15,173 nucleotides of DNA from Echinococcus granulosus (taxonomy: Eukaryota > Platyhelminthes > Cestoda > Cyclophyllidea > Taeniidae). Within the stretch, counting starts at the first letter, position 1; each line of letters starts with the position of its first letter. The DNA lies in assembly GCF_000524195.1 (NCBI RefSeq), contig NW_020170447.1, forward strand, positions 393,868-409,040. Reading direction: 5' to 3'. The position numbers and the translations under genes are program-made. Below are positions 1-10,282 of this stretch, piece by piece. The notes under the pieces are model-generated. The model worked only from the letters and a program-made list of their open reading frames with translations, made no database searches and was not told the DNA's origin.

Positions 1-1500
1 ATAGCTTCAAACTTACTTGTTTCCTCTTTTCACATTCAAAGGTGTAAAATAGCTTGAATCCATTTGGCTGGAGGAAATAAAATATCCTTTCTACCATTAG
101 ACAATCGAAATGGGAACCCAAAGTCGTCGATTCCCCACTGTCAAGGAAAACTTATATAATGCTTGCTTTTGCAATCCAATTCCACCTCTCCCTTAGATTT
201 TACCACCATTTTTCGCTAAATTCCCACCTCATGGTTAAAGGGGAACTTGGAGTGAAGTAACTCCTTTCTACCGAAGCAAGGGATGAAATTTAACAGCGAA
301 TATTTGATCATGACTTACTGTCCAGTCAGCTTTTTGCATAATGTGGGCTAATTTTCCTTAAAATATTTAGCATCTGGTGCTTTTGCTTATCATTTACTCC
401 TGAATGTTCCCTCTAGAAATGGACATTTTGCTTGGAAGAGAACTCGCCCGAATGCGTTTAGTCGTGTTGGCAAAGGGTTTCGCAAGTTTACCTTGTCTGT
501 CACTTAGATTTCATTGTTCAGTCAAGGAAGGCGCCAAGGTTGCGCTGCTTCCCTTGATTCCTCCACATTGTCAATTCTGTTTAGAGTAAGCATTCAAAAA
601 ACCATCGTCATCTTTCCCTGAAGTTGTCGATTTGGATGCAAAATGCGAGTAACGGCTCCAGTCGTTGCCCAGTGATCCACACATCCCGGTGTGTGCTTTC
701 TGGAAGGGATAAAAGTAGTGCTACTTGAGTAAAGCCACGACTTTTTGGTCCAAGCCAAAATCATCCGCGTTACTGCTTTTAGTCAGAAAAGTTCCCTTAT
801 TCCTTATTCACTAGCATTTTTTAGGAGAATGATGGACTTATTTTATCAAAAAATTTTAAAAAGGAAATTTCCTCAACCAAAGATTTTTAAACAAAATATT
901 TACTTAGTCATTCCGAACTTGACAGTCACAAGTTTTGACAAATATTAACCAAAACCGGAAGACATCCGCGAGCTAATCTCAAAGACTATTTCAAGAGCTT
1001 CCTATCCAAAAATGCCTTTTTTTATCACAGAAAGTAACAGATCTGTCCCGAAGCGTAATCGGAAAAGAATACTTTGACTCATTTTGGGTAGAAATTGGGA
1101 ATTAGAAACAAAGGTTCATCGATCAAATGATCAAAACGTGGTTTTAACCCGTAAAATGGCAGTTGATCAGGCAGGCTCCTCATCTCCTCTCTCCCCAAGG
1201 AACTTGGCTTCACGATGCTCCCCTTCTTGGCGGTTATGTTAAAGCTAGCAATGCACTTAAAAAGACAACAACATCTCTCCGATTTCGTTGTCTGGATACT
1301 ATTTTTAAGCTGGACGGAAGGAAGACGTGAGTTGCAGATGACTGAATCTGTGAGGACTTAAGACAGAAGGCTATTCACGGCCGGTCGACTTTAGGCAATC
1401 AACATTTCTTTATTTTGCGCCCTAAGCTATTGAGAGGATTTGCAACCTCGAATAAACTTTCCTTCTTCGATATTCTAGAACATTTCTTAGAATAGAGTAA
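1..1500. other. Gene-free stretch, no recognised feature
   Basis: I see no gene here. The two open frames of 60-70 codons (404-589, from ATG, and 745-948, from TTG) have no recognisable domain and no splice context, and they are the length expected by chance. Bases 830-920 are AT-rich and contain the palindrome listed separately. AATAAA-like hexamers near 70 and 1447 are isolated and have no upstream coding sequence to terminate. Confidence 0.75.
862..873. repeat. Perfect 12-bp palindrome, AGGAAATTTCCT
   Basis: The sequence equals its own reverse complement over 12 bases, inside an AT-rich patch. Its core GGAAATTTCC fits the general GGRRNNYYCC shape bound by Rel/NF-kB dimers in animals. That resemblance rests on general knowledge of the family. 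One such site with no adjacent gene is weak evidence of regulation, and a 12-bp palindrome in 15 kb can arise by chance. Confidence 0.35.
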
Positions 1501-1686
1501 AATAGTCTCCAAGATCGGTCAAAATGGGCCACCTCTGAACTCCGTTGCTGCGGCAAGCGGGTGTGTACGTTCCCGCCGTACTTGGAGAGTGTCCAGATTG
1601 TCGATAGTAAAGACCTTTATTGTGACGCTGTTGTCTCTTGGATTATCGCCCCTGGAATTCGACAACACTCCAACACAAGGCGATAG
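1501..1686 (+). other. Unrecognised open frame next to a splice donor
   Basis: A 61-codon frame is open from just after a TAA (1498-1500) to TAG (1684-1686). It has no ATG, so if coding it would have to be an internal or terminal exon. The reading is rich in Cys and hydrophobic residues, including a segment reading FPPYLESVQIVDSKDLYCDA and then VVSWIIAPG, and the stretch is more GC-rich than its flanks. A strong donor-like sequence, ATGAG|GTAAGA, lies at 1691-1701, but the frame's stop comes nine bases before the GT, so this frame cannot read through it. I recognise no protein family. It could be a decayed exon, a fragment of an old mobile element, or chance. This length is not rare in random sequence. 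Confidence 0.1.
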
Positions 1687-1701
1687 GCAAATGAGGTAAG
1701 A

Positions 1702-3668
1702 CTAAAGTTAAAATGGTGGAGGAACTATGAGGAACTGTCATATTTGGATATGGTTTAATAGATTAGCCTCCAGGAACATCTAGTCATTGAAATCACATAA
1801 CCTACTTCACAAAGAGGACATAATTAAAAATGCCCGCCCTAAGCTATAAAAAAGGAAACCCGGACCCATCTTTTTTCCGTCCCGCATGGGTGGTTTCAAA
1901 ACTCCAGGTCCAATTGTGACCGAGGCGACTATTTGGGAGGACGGCTGCACGCTCAACCACGCGGACCTTGGTCACACGATTATTCAGTCATGCACTGATT
2001 TCGCGTTTTTTGGTCAGTCTGCGGAACTTCTCAAAGTGACAAGTTGACATTTGGTTCGATACCTCTTTGATAACTTATTTGTGATTCCGTTTGCCCCCAT
2101 TCGCATTTGTCCGGTGAGACTCAACATTTGTAAGGGTCTTTCTGGTGCCAACCATGCTTTCTTACCTCTTCCCGCCCACTCTGAGGTAGCACGCAACCAT
2201 AATGTTGTATTCTTATTATTTTATGCATTTGGGAAAAGAAAACAAAAGCGGAACAAGTTGATAAATTGAATTGCAAATTAAGCTGTTCCCCAATCTTTCC
2301 GAGATCGGGGGGCGCTCGAATAAGGTGGAGTTTAGCTTAATCGCGTGTGAGGCTGAAACATTTGGTGGCGGGTGGGGCTGAGGTCGAAGCTAACAAAAAC
2401 CGACGGTTTGACGGTTTTGCCAACTTCTAAATCAGTCCAAAGAGTTTTCTGCTAAACTGGGTTGTTCAAGTCAAACAGAAGCTTTCCATTATTTGCCAGG
2501 GGGTGACATGGAGAAGGTATTGAAAGTGGTACGTCTGTCCTTTTAATAATAGATGATGCCAATGTTGTTGACCCCTCCAGAAGCCCACAAGGTTCTTTGG
2601 AAAGCAAAAGCGCAGAGCTCATTAACACCTAAACTCAGGGTAGATCCCAAGCTCAGTACAGCTTACCAAGGGGAATATTTAACCTTTCAACAGTAGGCCA
2701 CTTTAATGGCATAGAAGTTCGAAAAATAGCCTATTGAGGCTATCCAGTGCCGTGGACGCTCAGCCCTCACATTTTTACAAGGCACATGTAAGAAGGGAAG
2801 GATAAGTTGTCAACTGATTTTGTGAATACGTCTGGGTGGGAACTATTCAATTAGAGTCTACAACTTCCTTTGTCCGGTTGATTTAGTGGGGGATTAAGTT
2901 TCGTTTTTATCGCTAAATACACATGAGTGCTGCCCTTGATAAGTAAATCTCCAAGCGTCTCAATGTGTCAACAGCAACAAGCAATTCATCACCATTCATG
3001 ACTGGTAACAGAGGATCGTCCTAAACGAGGTGGATGTATCATTGAGTGATGTTTCAGTCGCATCAAATATGTCAGAATAGAACATTCAGCTACCACAGCA
3101 CAATAGATGTGAAGAATAACCAGCTCCTGAAACTTTGGCGGTCAAGTATAACCCACCTAGTGAAGGAGACAGCCTCAAATCAAGCCTGTCTGATTCAGGT
3201 AGTATTGGACAGCATGAGGGTTTAAAAATGAGGAGAAAGTACTAGACGACAATGTAAAGGGTATGCCACTGACCAAGAGGCACGTATCTGTTCCTCGTGG
3301 TGTCTATAAACAATCCCTACAGGTCCCAGCTAGTCATTGCAGTCAGTACTGCCAAGAATCACACCAACTTCTTACAGGGGTTTTTGGCTGTTGCGACTTA
3401 AGGAATGACTTAAGAAGCTGATGAGTTCATTCACACAAAGCTGGACCTGCAAATTATGGTAAACTCTTTCGGTCTCACAAGATAGAGCTCGAAGAATAAG
3501 TCGGTCAGCGGGTTAGATGCACAAATAACAAGAAAGTTTGGCACTAAGAAGGCGCAAGGAGGGGAGTGGGTGCCATTCCGCTGAGGCGGTGCAGGCTGAT
3601 GAATCCGATTGACAAACGACAACTTAAACAAATGGTTCTTCACTAGTTTAAACTTTTTTATTTCTTTC
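1702..3668. other. Gene-free stretch with a G-rich patch
   Basis: I see no supported gene. Frames of 60-72 codons on both strands around 2014-2269 overlap each other and match no family. One starts at TTG (2051). A TATA-like run, CTATAAAAAAGG, near 1845 has no gene downstream of it. Bases 2290-2390 are locally G-rich. A direct 8-base doubling, GACGGTTT, occupies 2402-2409 and 2410-2417. From 2420 to 3668 there is nothing beyond ordinary mixed sequence. Confidence 0.7.
2364..2377 (+). other. Short G-run cluster, possible two-tetrad G-quadruplex
   Basis: Four G-runs separated by single bases (GG-T-GG-C-GGG-T-GGGG) form a compact cluster. A G6 run lies about 60 bases upstream, near 2306. Two-tetrad quadruplexes are known but are much less stable than three-tetrad ones, so this is only a possible structure. 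No gene start or end nearby suggests a role. Confidence 0.3.
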
Positions 3669-3688
3669 GAGCGTCATCCTTGACGCTC
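3669..3688. repeat. Perfect hairpin, 8-bp stem with 4-base loop
   Basis: GAGCGTCA (3669-3676) and TGACGCTC (3681-3688) are exact reverse complements around a TCCT loop. A T-rich run (3650-3668) lies just before it on the plus strand, which reads as an A-rich run after the hairpin on the minus strand. The arms carry TGACG half-sites of the kind bound by bZIP factors, oriented away from each other. It does not match the animal histone 3'-end stem-loop, which has a different stem and loop. No adjacent gene tells whether it acts as RNA or DNA. Confidence 0.6.
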
Positions 3689-6600
3689 CCTATGGTCACT
3701 CTCCTGCTTTGGCCGTCGCTTAAATCGCACTCGAGCTTCAGACAGGAACGTAGATGGTGTCACTGATTCGCATCTTAAGGGGAAAGATTGTCTAAGGTTT
3801 GACAAAAATCTACAGCGGCTGCATTTCGTGCACCAGTCGTCCTTGATTCGACCTAAAGCAGCAACGAGCAGGTGCATGTCGGATCCCCAGCCTATTAAAC
3901 AAATCTTTGCAAATACTAGGAAAAGGACCTTCTTGGTCCCCAAATCCCAATTTCGTGCCACTATTGGCTAAAACGCAGGTGGCTACTGGATGTCCATAAA
4001 ATTTCGGTAACTCTTTATGGTGGGCATCTGCAAATTCAGGTCCTTCGGGAACGTTCTGATGCGGAATCCAATTGATGAAACATGGATAATTGTTATATGG
4101 ATGGGATCCACTCACCAATTTTCTCAATTTGGAGCTTTAGATCACCTCCAATTCCTCGTGTAAGAAAAATTCTACTATTAAATAGCAGAAGTTTGCCTCT
4201 AAGGAATTTTGGGACTTCGTTAATAGTCATCCAATTACACAGCGAATCATCGCTTTTCCCAATCCTTCTGATCGCGACTACAGGCGGTTAGACATGTAGA
4301 TAGCTCTGCTTCTGCCCTTCATTACAGAAACGTCTTGAATTCTCCAAAATAACTCCCCAACGAATGAATGAATCCGCCTTTAGATCGAGGATGCAATTCG
4401 AAGTGGATAATGTCGCGCCTCAATTCAGCCGGCTTCTCTCCTACGTTGACCCTATTTCTCCAGTTGTCATTCTTCCAAGGTGCAAGCTTTAGGCCAATCT
4501 TTCCAGACTGAGGGAGGCGTATAAAATTCTCCAATATTACTCGTCAAACTCATTTTCAAGGCAAATTAATTACTTTAATGACATGATTTCGGGTGAATAT
4601 CGTCAGTTCCGTCAACTATAAATCGGTAGATTAGAAAGGGACAGCCATTTCAATGTCGTGCGACTTTTCTAGAAGAACTATTAACTCCCTGAAAACGTCT
4701 TCAAGCATCCATTGTTTATTATTTACTTCTCAGGCAGGCTTAAGCCCGCATGTGACTTGGAGAAATGCCAAGGGTGAGGATGAGATAACACTTTCCTTCA
4801 ATCAAAAGCATGGGTTTCTTGTGAGGAGAAATGAATTTTTTGATTATTTCCATACGAATCCCAACTTTTTGGAGGAGAGTTTCCCTTTTTTAATACCTCT
4901 GAATTGTGCCGTGTTGTGTGGGGAAGATTGACCTTGACTGCAACTGATTGACCTTCAGCAAGAGAACGAGTGATTTGTGATCCATCACAAAGGGGATGTC
5001 AAGTTGAACGTTCCCTTCCTCCGCGCTTGCCTCCACCTCCAATTCTAGCTCCTCGCAATGGGTCCTGCAAACAATGGTAGGCAGGAGCCATGTAAGCGGT
5101 CTCTCGATTTTAAGAAGAATATATCACGCAGGACAAGAGCTTCTGGGAAATTTATGGGGCCAACTTTTTCGGGGATACTCTCCGCAGCATCCTTTTTGAA
5201 CACCTTTAAAAAGGTATCGGGTGGTGTCGTATCGGCAGATGCTCTTGGCCACAAGTGAACAATTAGATCTGTGGCTCACCATTAACATGGTGGGCATATT
5301 TCCTCGTGAGGCTAGAGTTCCGTTCCTTAAAAATAAGTATGTATGGGTAGTTGCCGAACCGCAGCCCACATACCATTTCGCCTAACAAATCAGTCAGTAG
5401 GCAAACACTCTAAAATGCATGCAGCATTTTTATGACGTGCGGGAAAAAAGCAAAGAACATCCTGTTGATCTTTGAAGTGCATTTACATTCGCTAATGAAT
5501 GGCCTGTGGGTGTACCCCGCTTCCTCAGTGGCTTCAAGGACTTTCTTAGTTGAGGTAGATGTGAGCAAACTGTTCTTGGCACGCTAATCTTCAATTATTA
5601 ATGATCAAGAAGGGATGGACTTTGTCATAGTGGTGCAGCTCTGGGCGATTCCCCACCTCGAGCACGAGAGGCCTCAACAACCTTGACACTGAATTAATCA
5701 CAATAAAGCCAATGAGGTCGGAGCACATCCAACGGGTTCAGACGACGTTTTATAATATGAAGGTGGATTTGAAGCAGTCGTGAGCTCCTTACCCTTGCCT
5801 GTGATTTAAAATGCGGCCAGAAAGGCAAGAACATGCTTTCGAGAAGTTCCTGAAATATGTGCCGATGGCAGGATCAGCTTCTTCGGCCACCCGGTAACAT
5901 CGGAACGACTGTTTAAAATGACTTTGCATACAAGCTTTTCTATGTCGTAAACAAAAGCCCTGGTCCCACAGAAATTGCCGCTTTTCTCCCATTTTCAGAA
6001 GACATAGCTATGTCAGAATCGAGAAAAAATAGGTTAAACGATCCCCTAATGGCCCCTTTCATTTGTACCTTTGACGGTTTTGTGGCTACACTCGATTTTT
6101 ATAATGCAAATTCACCCTCCCCTCTTGCTTTTCTTGTGTCTCCTAAGCTCCGTTTCTCGTCTAGACGCATCACATTAAAGCGTTACCTCAGGATGGATTA
6201 TTAAGGGCGCAGAGCACCTTGACGAGGCAAATCATTTAAACCAGAGGGAGCACCACTGTAGCACATTTTGTTTCTCTTTTTAACAATTTTTCATATCTTA
6301 ACAGTTCCTGAAAGACCACCTCGAAAACGTCTCACAGCATCAGAGTCTGGAGGTGGAATCGCTGTCATTATGAGGAGGAAGTTTTTGGGGCAAGTAGTAG
6401 GATGGAAGTCGACGCCTGAGAGGCCGTAAAGATCCAGATAAAAGTAAATGAAATTTAATCAACTCTTAATTAGCAGTGGTTAACTTAGCTGCATCGACGC
6501 AGGAAACTTGAGTGATAAGATGACTAACACAAGGTGACCCAAACCTAAGGTCATAGCAGGCGTGGCCAGATCATTCCGACCTCCGGGGAAACGTAAACAC

Positions 6601-7494
6601 TTGCATTGAGTGTCGCCATCGCAATAATCAGCGAGATTGCGGTTTGGGACAGTCAAATTTAGGCGATCTTTTGATCAATCAGACACATTGGTCTTTATAG
6701 TTCCATTTCCTCCGGAAGTTATTTAGTCGCTAAAAAATTCCACCTCAGAGGACTAAAAATAAGTTGACGGGTATAAATTGATGCCCTATTTCTGGAGAGA
6801 AAACAAATCCCCTCTCGCCTTTCCTATTCAGCTCAATCATTTGATCAGTGAAATATAACCAAGTCGCAGTCGTGTTTGATGTATGATCAAAGACCTTTTT
6901 TTATGCCTTCATTTATTCGACAAGAGTGGTGAAGTGTGGCACCCGGAATCTTGAAGAACCTTTCCTCTTCTAGCCTCCTTCGTTGGAGGAGGAAACCACG
7001 GAGCGTACAATGATACAAATATCGAATAAAACGCACGAGATCACTCCCCCTTCCTGGGCTCACCACGATTAGTCCTCCTCTCAAAACGAGTGGAGAGGGT
7101 GTGTAGTAAGTATAACAGTCTCCAGGGTCATTCCACATTTCACGGTGATAATACCACCTCTGAGTAATGTCACATGTCGTATATCTTCACCATATGTCTC
7201 AAAATCACATATACAAGCCTACTATATGGAAGAAGAATCCATTTGGGAGATAGCAACAAGGACAGCGACCACTTCTCTCAAATGAGCACATTCTCTTTGT
7301 CTGTCACTTTTTGTGGTTACATTTGGCGAAGACCAACATCAGATAGGAGGACAAGGTCATATTCCCTGACAATGATTTTAGTCGTTTGGTCCATGAGCCT
7401 CTCTTGCGGGTCATTTGAATTTGGGTGGTGCTCGACCTTCTTCCATCAGCAGAAGTTGGGAATTGACCGAGAGTAGGTCCTGTTTAGGTCCTTC
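3689..7494. other. Gene-free stretch containing the longest open frames, no gene supported
   Basis: The longest frame in the window (minus 3810-4127, 105 codons) starts with TTG. It is overlapped by another minus frame (3674-3961) that starts with GTG and, from about 4082, by a plus frame. Its reading matches no family I know. Other frames of 60-100 codons (4653-4931 plus, 5045-5369 minus, 7174-7476 plus) are scattered on both strands with no consistent strand, spacing or splice pattern. A TATAAAA run at about 4519-4526, in a GC-rich flank, could be a promoter element but has no gene after it. No transposase, reverse-transcriptase or integrase motif was seen. Confidence 0.7.
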
Positions 7495-7553
7495 ACCGTA
7501 AGAATACCCTTCTCCTATCACACTTACGGTTGTGATCAACCGATTGAGTCGGC
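7495..7553. repeat. Overlapping short inverted repeats
   Basis: ACCGTAAG (7495-7502) is the exact reverse complement of CTTACGGT (7523-7530). The second arm overlaps another hairpin, CGGTTG (7527-7532) - TGAT loop - CAACCG (7537-7542). A short CCGA...TCGG pairing follows within the next dozen bases. The two larger structures share bases and cannot form together, so the segment could fold in two alternative ways. The arms are short and chance is a serious alternative. Confidence 0.4.
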
Positions 7554-9295
7554 TTCCCAATGCCGTCATCACAGAAGAGCTAGAAGGCGAAGATACAGAT
7601 CCACTGAGACTGAAGAATCATGCATTAAAGCAAGAGTCAATTCACACTACTCATCTTCTGTTTTTTTCGTTGTTTAGTTAAAACAAATTTTTGCCTCCCA
7701 GAAGGGGGTGGACATATTACTTTCACCGTTTTAAAGCGTTCTGATAAGCTTTCCGGACGTATGGCCCTTTGAAGAGACACTGATAACTTTAGACGGTTTG
7801 TAGAACGGCTTTCTTTGTAAAGTGGAAGGAAAGCTACAAAACCTTGACCCTGCATTGTAGCGACCAATGTGTAAAAATTTTAATTTTTTTTGGACAATTT
7901 AGACAACAGTAAATCGGTGGAAGGTAGCTACATCCCAAAAAGTTTCGGGACTGACTTAATGTATGAAAGTAAATTTTTGCTACCCCCTCTCCAGCCCTCT
8001 CCGAACACATGATTTAAATCGACGACACTCTGACATTTATCAGCAGGGTGCAGAAAACCTGGGAGACTTTGGAGTTGGTCAAGGGTGCTGCATTCAGAAG
8101 GAAATTTTAGGCATTTCTTTAAGAAATATTTCATCGACTGCAGTTTACTTGTGCTAGCATGGAGGTTATCGAGATGCCAACCAGTGTAGTCAAGGGCTAA
8201 ACCTAGGGAATGACAAGGAGCTTGTAGAGTGTTTGAAACCGGTAGGAGGTTCGGAGGCCTTCAAGTAGCCCCAGCAGAAGACTGTAAAGTGGTTCAAATC
8301 AGGTTCACCTTTGTAGGGAGATTGGAAAGATTAATTAAAGTGAACATTTAATGCACTCAAATTTAATGTTGACCCACGTTGGATCCATCTCCGTCGACGT
8401 AATAAAATGCATCATTCTGGATCTTGAATGGTAATGACATAGACAAGACGGTGATGAATAGACAACGGAGTTAGCTGCACATACCATCGTTGGAGCTCTA
8501 CGTGGCTATTCGTATGAGTCTATCCATTAATTACATTTCGCTACGAGATGTGTGGACAATGCTAGAACAAAGGATTCGAAAAAAGAGGCGAATCCCACCT
8601 ACTTTACCTAGTGACAGTAAATCCTATGGTTTTGGTTAGAATTCCTGAGTAGAGTATTTTCTGGAGTACAGACTACCTCAGGGAAAGATTGATTTGGGAG
8701 ATAGTGGGAACTACTGGAGGTCGCTTTTATTGCTAGCCCACTTCCTGTGCATCAATCGTTTACATTCGCGGACGGGAAACATGTCCGCTGACCACGAAAT
8801 TATTCATTGCGCTCATTTTAGAGTTGAAATTGGCCCTCGAAGAGATATTACACAGTGATTAAAATATAACCTCCCCTCATCATTGGCCGGAACGCTGAAC
8901 TGTAAGTTATGGTGAGTTCCGAATAGCTAGGGTACTGCTCTGTTCTCAACTTTTTAAGTACTTTAGCACCTCAGATATTGTCTCATACTCACAAAGTTTT
9001 TATTCGGTCATTTTATTCTAATTTATATTTTTTGCCTAAAGAAAAAGTATTAATTTACAGTGGATGCACCTAGTGGGTTAGCAGCAACCGTCTTGTCACA
9101 CTTCAAATGCCTCAGGAGTGGAACTACCATCCTCCAGTGCATCTCAAGCGTAAAATGGAAGAGTAATGAGGGAAAATAATTTTTCTCACTTTTCACATAT
9201 TTAAGAAAAAAAAATGCATGTGTAGCCCACCCGAAAAAGGATTTTTATCCCTAAGCTGGATTTAAACCGTTAGTGATGGTCCGTTCTCGTCTCTT
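7554..9295. other. Gene-free stretch, partly AT-rich
   Basis: I see no supported gene. Minus frames at 7637-7867 and 7928-8134 are 68-76 codons with no recognised content, and the second is crossed by a plus frame (7963-8157). No frame of 60 codons or more lies between 8160 and 9740. Bases 7874-7893 and 8995-9059 are AT-rich, and an A9 run sits at 9206-9214. The A-run could be a trace of retroposition, but I found no target-site duplication or recognisable element body beside it. Confidence 0.75.
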
Positions 9296-9379
9296 ATTGG
9301 TCCATAATCAGTTACTACTGACCAATCAAATGCTAGGAAATCTCGCCTGAACCAATCAAATGCAAGAAATATAACCTGA
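9296..9379. repeat. Two-copy 30-bp tandem duplication carrying CCAAT boxes
   Basis: Copy 1 (9321-9350, 30 bases) and copy 2 (9351-9379, 29 bases) both begin ACCAATCAAATGC and both end CCTGA. They differ in the middle by a few substitutions and one deleted base. Each copy supplies one forward CCAAT box. An inverted box, ATTGGTC (9296-9302), is the exact reverse complement of GACCAAT (9320-9326), giving a 7-bp inverted repeat across 17 bases. A further forward CCAAT occurs near 9493. CCAAT boxes are bound by NF-Y in animal promoters and enhancers. That role is inferred here, because no transcription start or gene can be shown next to it. Confidence 0.75.
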
Positions 9380-10260
9380 AGAATTAATTGACTATCTAGG
9401 CAATGCTTTCATGAAGTGCTGACCGTTCAAGCATCTTGAGATAGATTATCAAAGGTTAAAGTTGTAGTAATCGCCATGACACTCCAGATGGACCAATTAC
9501 GTGGAAGACGCAAACCATGTCAGGAAGGCGTGACTAATTGTTCGGGTGGTGTTCTATTCAGTACCAGTCACTGGGTGCTTAATCATTGACAGGTTGGGGT
9601 CACTTTCACACAGAAGAGCGAATTTATGGATAAATAAATAAGTGTGAATATGTGTACGTGAGGTCCCAGCTACCTAAAACTGACGACGATTGGAGGTACT
9701 TCCATTTATGGAGTGTCATAGATGCTTTTTCCGCTTACCTCTTTTACAACATGGTCTTTCTTGCATGATTGTTTTCCGTAAGGCTACAAGTTGTGAGTAT
9801 TTCGACTTCTATAATCATTAGGAGAAGGAAATGCTTATTCCCCATGTAGGTCACTTTTAACGTAATTATAAAGTGGGAAACAGGGATAAGTTGTAGGATT
9901 TTTAAGAGGGAATCTACCATCTGTAATTGCGGTCTTTTGGCTCTTCGGTAACCTCTCAGTCTCAAAAGCCCAATTTTGGGAAAATAAGTCGTTTACTTAC
10001 ATCTTATTCTACCGAAAGAACGTCTCTTTTCCGCAGGACTACAAATCCTTCCGGTTCAGTCTACGCTGAGTTCAATACGACCCGTTTTATTAACCTGGGG
10101 GAATAGTTCTCCAATTCTTCTTTTAAAGGTGTCTGTCCTGCTTTATCTTTGGAACCGGCTCGGGAGTGTGTGTCAATGGTAGCAGTGGTGAGGGAAACCA
10201 GCTACGTTTGTGGAATTAATGGAAGTCAAATATTTGAAGGCGTGCTACTGAAGAGTTATA
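9380..10260. other. Gene-free stretch with isolated splice-like sites
   Basis: I see no supported gene. On the minus strand a 73-codon frame (9744-9965) ends in TAA five bases before a good donor-like sequence (AAGAG|GTAAGC, GT at 9737-9738), so the frame cannot continue into the donor. On the plus strand a pyrimidine-rich acceptor-like sequence (CTCTTTTCCGCAG, ending 10036) is followed by one frame open through a possible donor at 10129. The reading is not recognised and no partner exon was found. Confidence 0.6.
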
Positions 10261-10282
10261 CATACTGCTGCATAGCAGTATG
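10261..10282. repeat. Perfect hairpin, 9-bp stem with 4-base loop
   Basis: CATACTGCT (10261-10269) and AGCAGTATG (10274-10282) are exact reverse complements around a GCAT loop. It is the longest perfect short-loop hairpin I found in the window. The total stem is too short for a typical microRNA precursor. Neighbouring bases do not extend the pairing. No gene end or promoter beside it suggests a function. Confidence 0.65.

Noticed and set aside
1328..1372. Sequence resembling part of a hammerhead ribozyme core (CTGA...TCTGTGAGGAC), with CTGATGA words also at 3418, 3598 and 13309.
   Set aside because: None has the required GAAA element after stem II together with flanking stems I and III, so no complete core is present.
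1473..1494. Heat-shock-element-like array of alternating TTC and GAA units.
   Set aside because: Only the first pair (TTCTAGAA) has the required two-base spacing. The later gaps are three bases, and no gene lies beside it.
8215..8325. Possible tRNA, from a GGTTCAAATC word resembling a T-loop.
   Set aside because: The flanking bases do not pair as a T-stem, and no acceptor stem or anticodon arm could be placed.
7241..8704. A 13-base word, ATTTGGGAGATAG, present at 7241-7253 and again at 8692-8704.
   Set aside because: About one or two shared 13-mers are expected by chance in a window of this size, and the match does not extend on either side.
3321..9672. The word AGGTCCCAGCTA occurs near 3321 and near 9661.
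   Set aside because: A 12-base match is expected several times by chance, and the flanking sequence is unrelated.
10037..10128. Plus-strand exon candidate behind a strong pyrimidine-rich acceptor.
   Set aside because: The open frame is short, the donor (AAAG|GTGTCT) is weak, and the translation is not recognisable.
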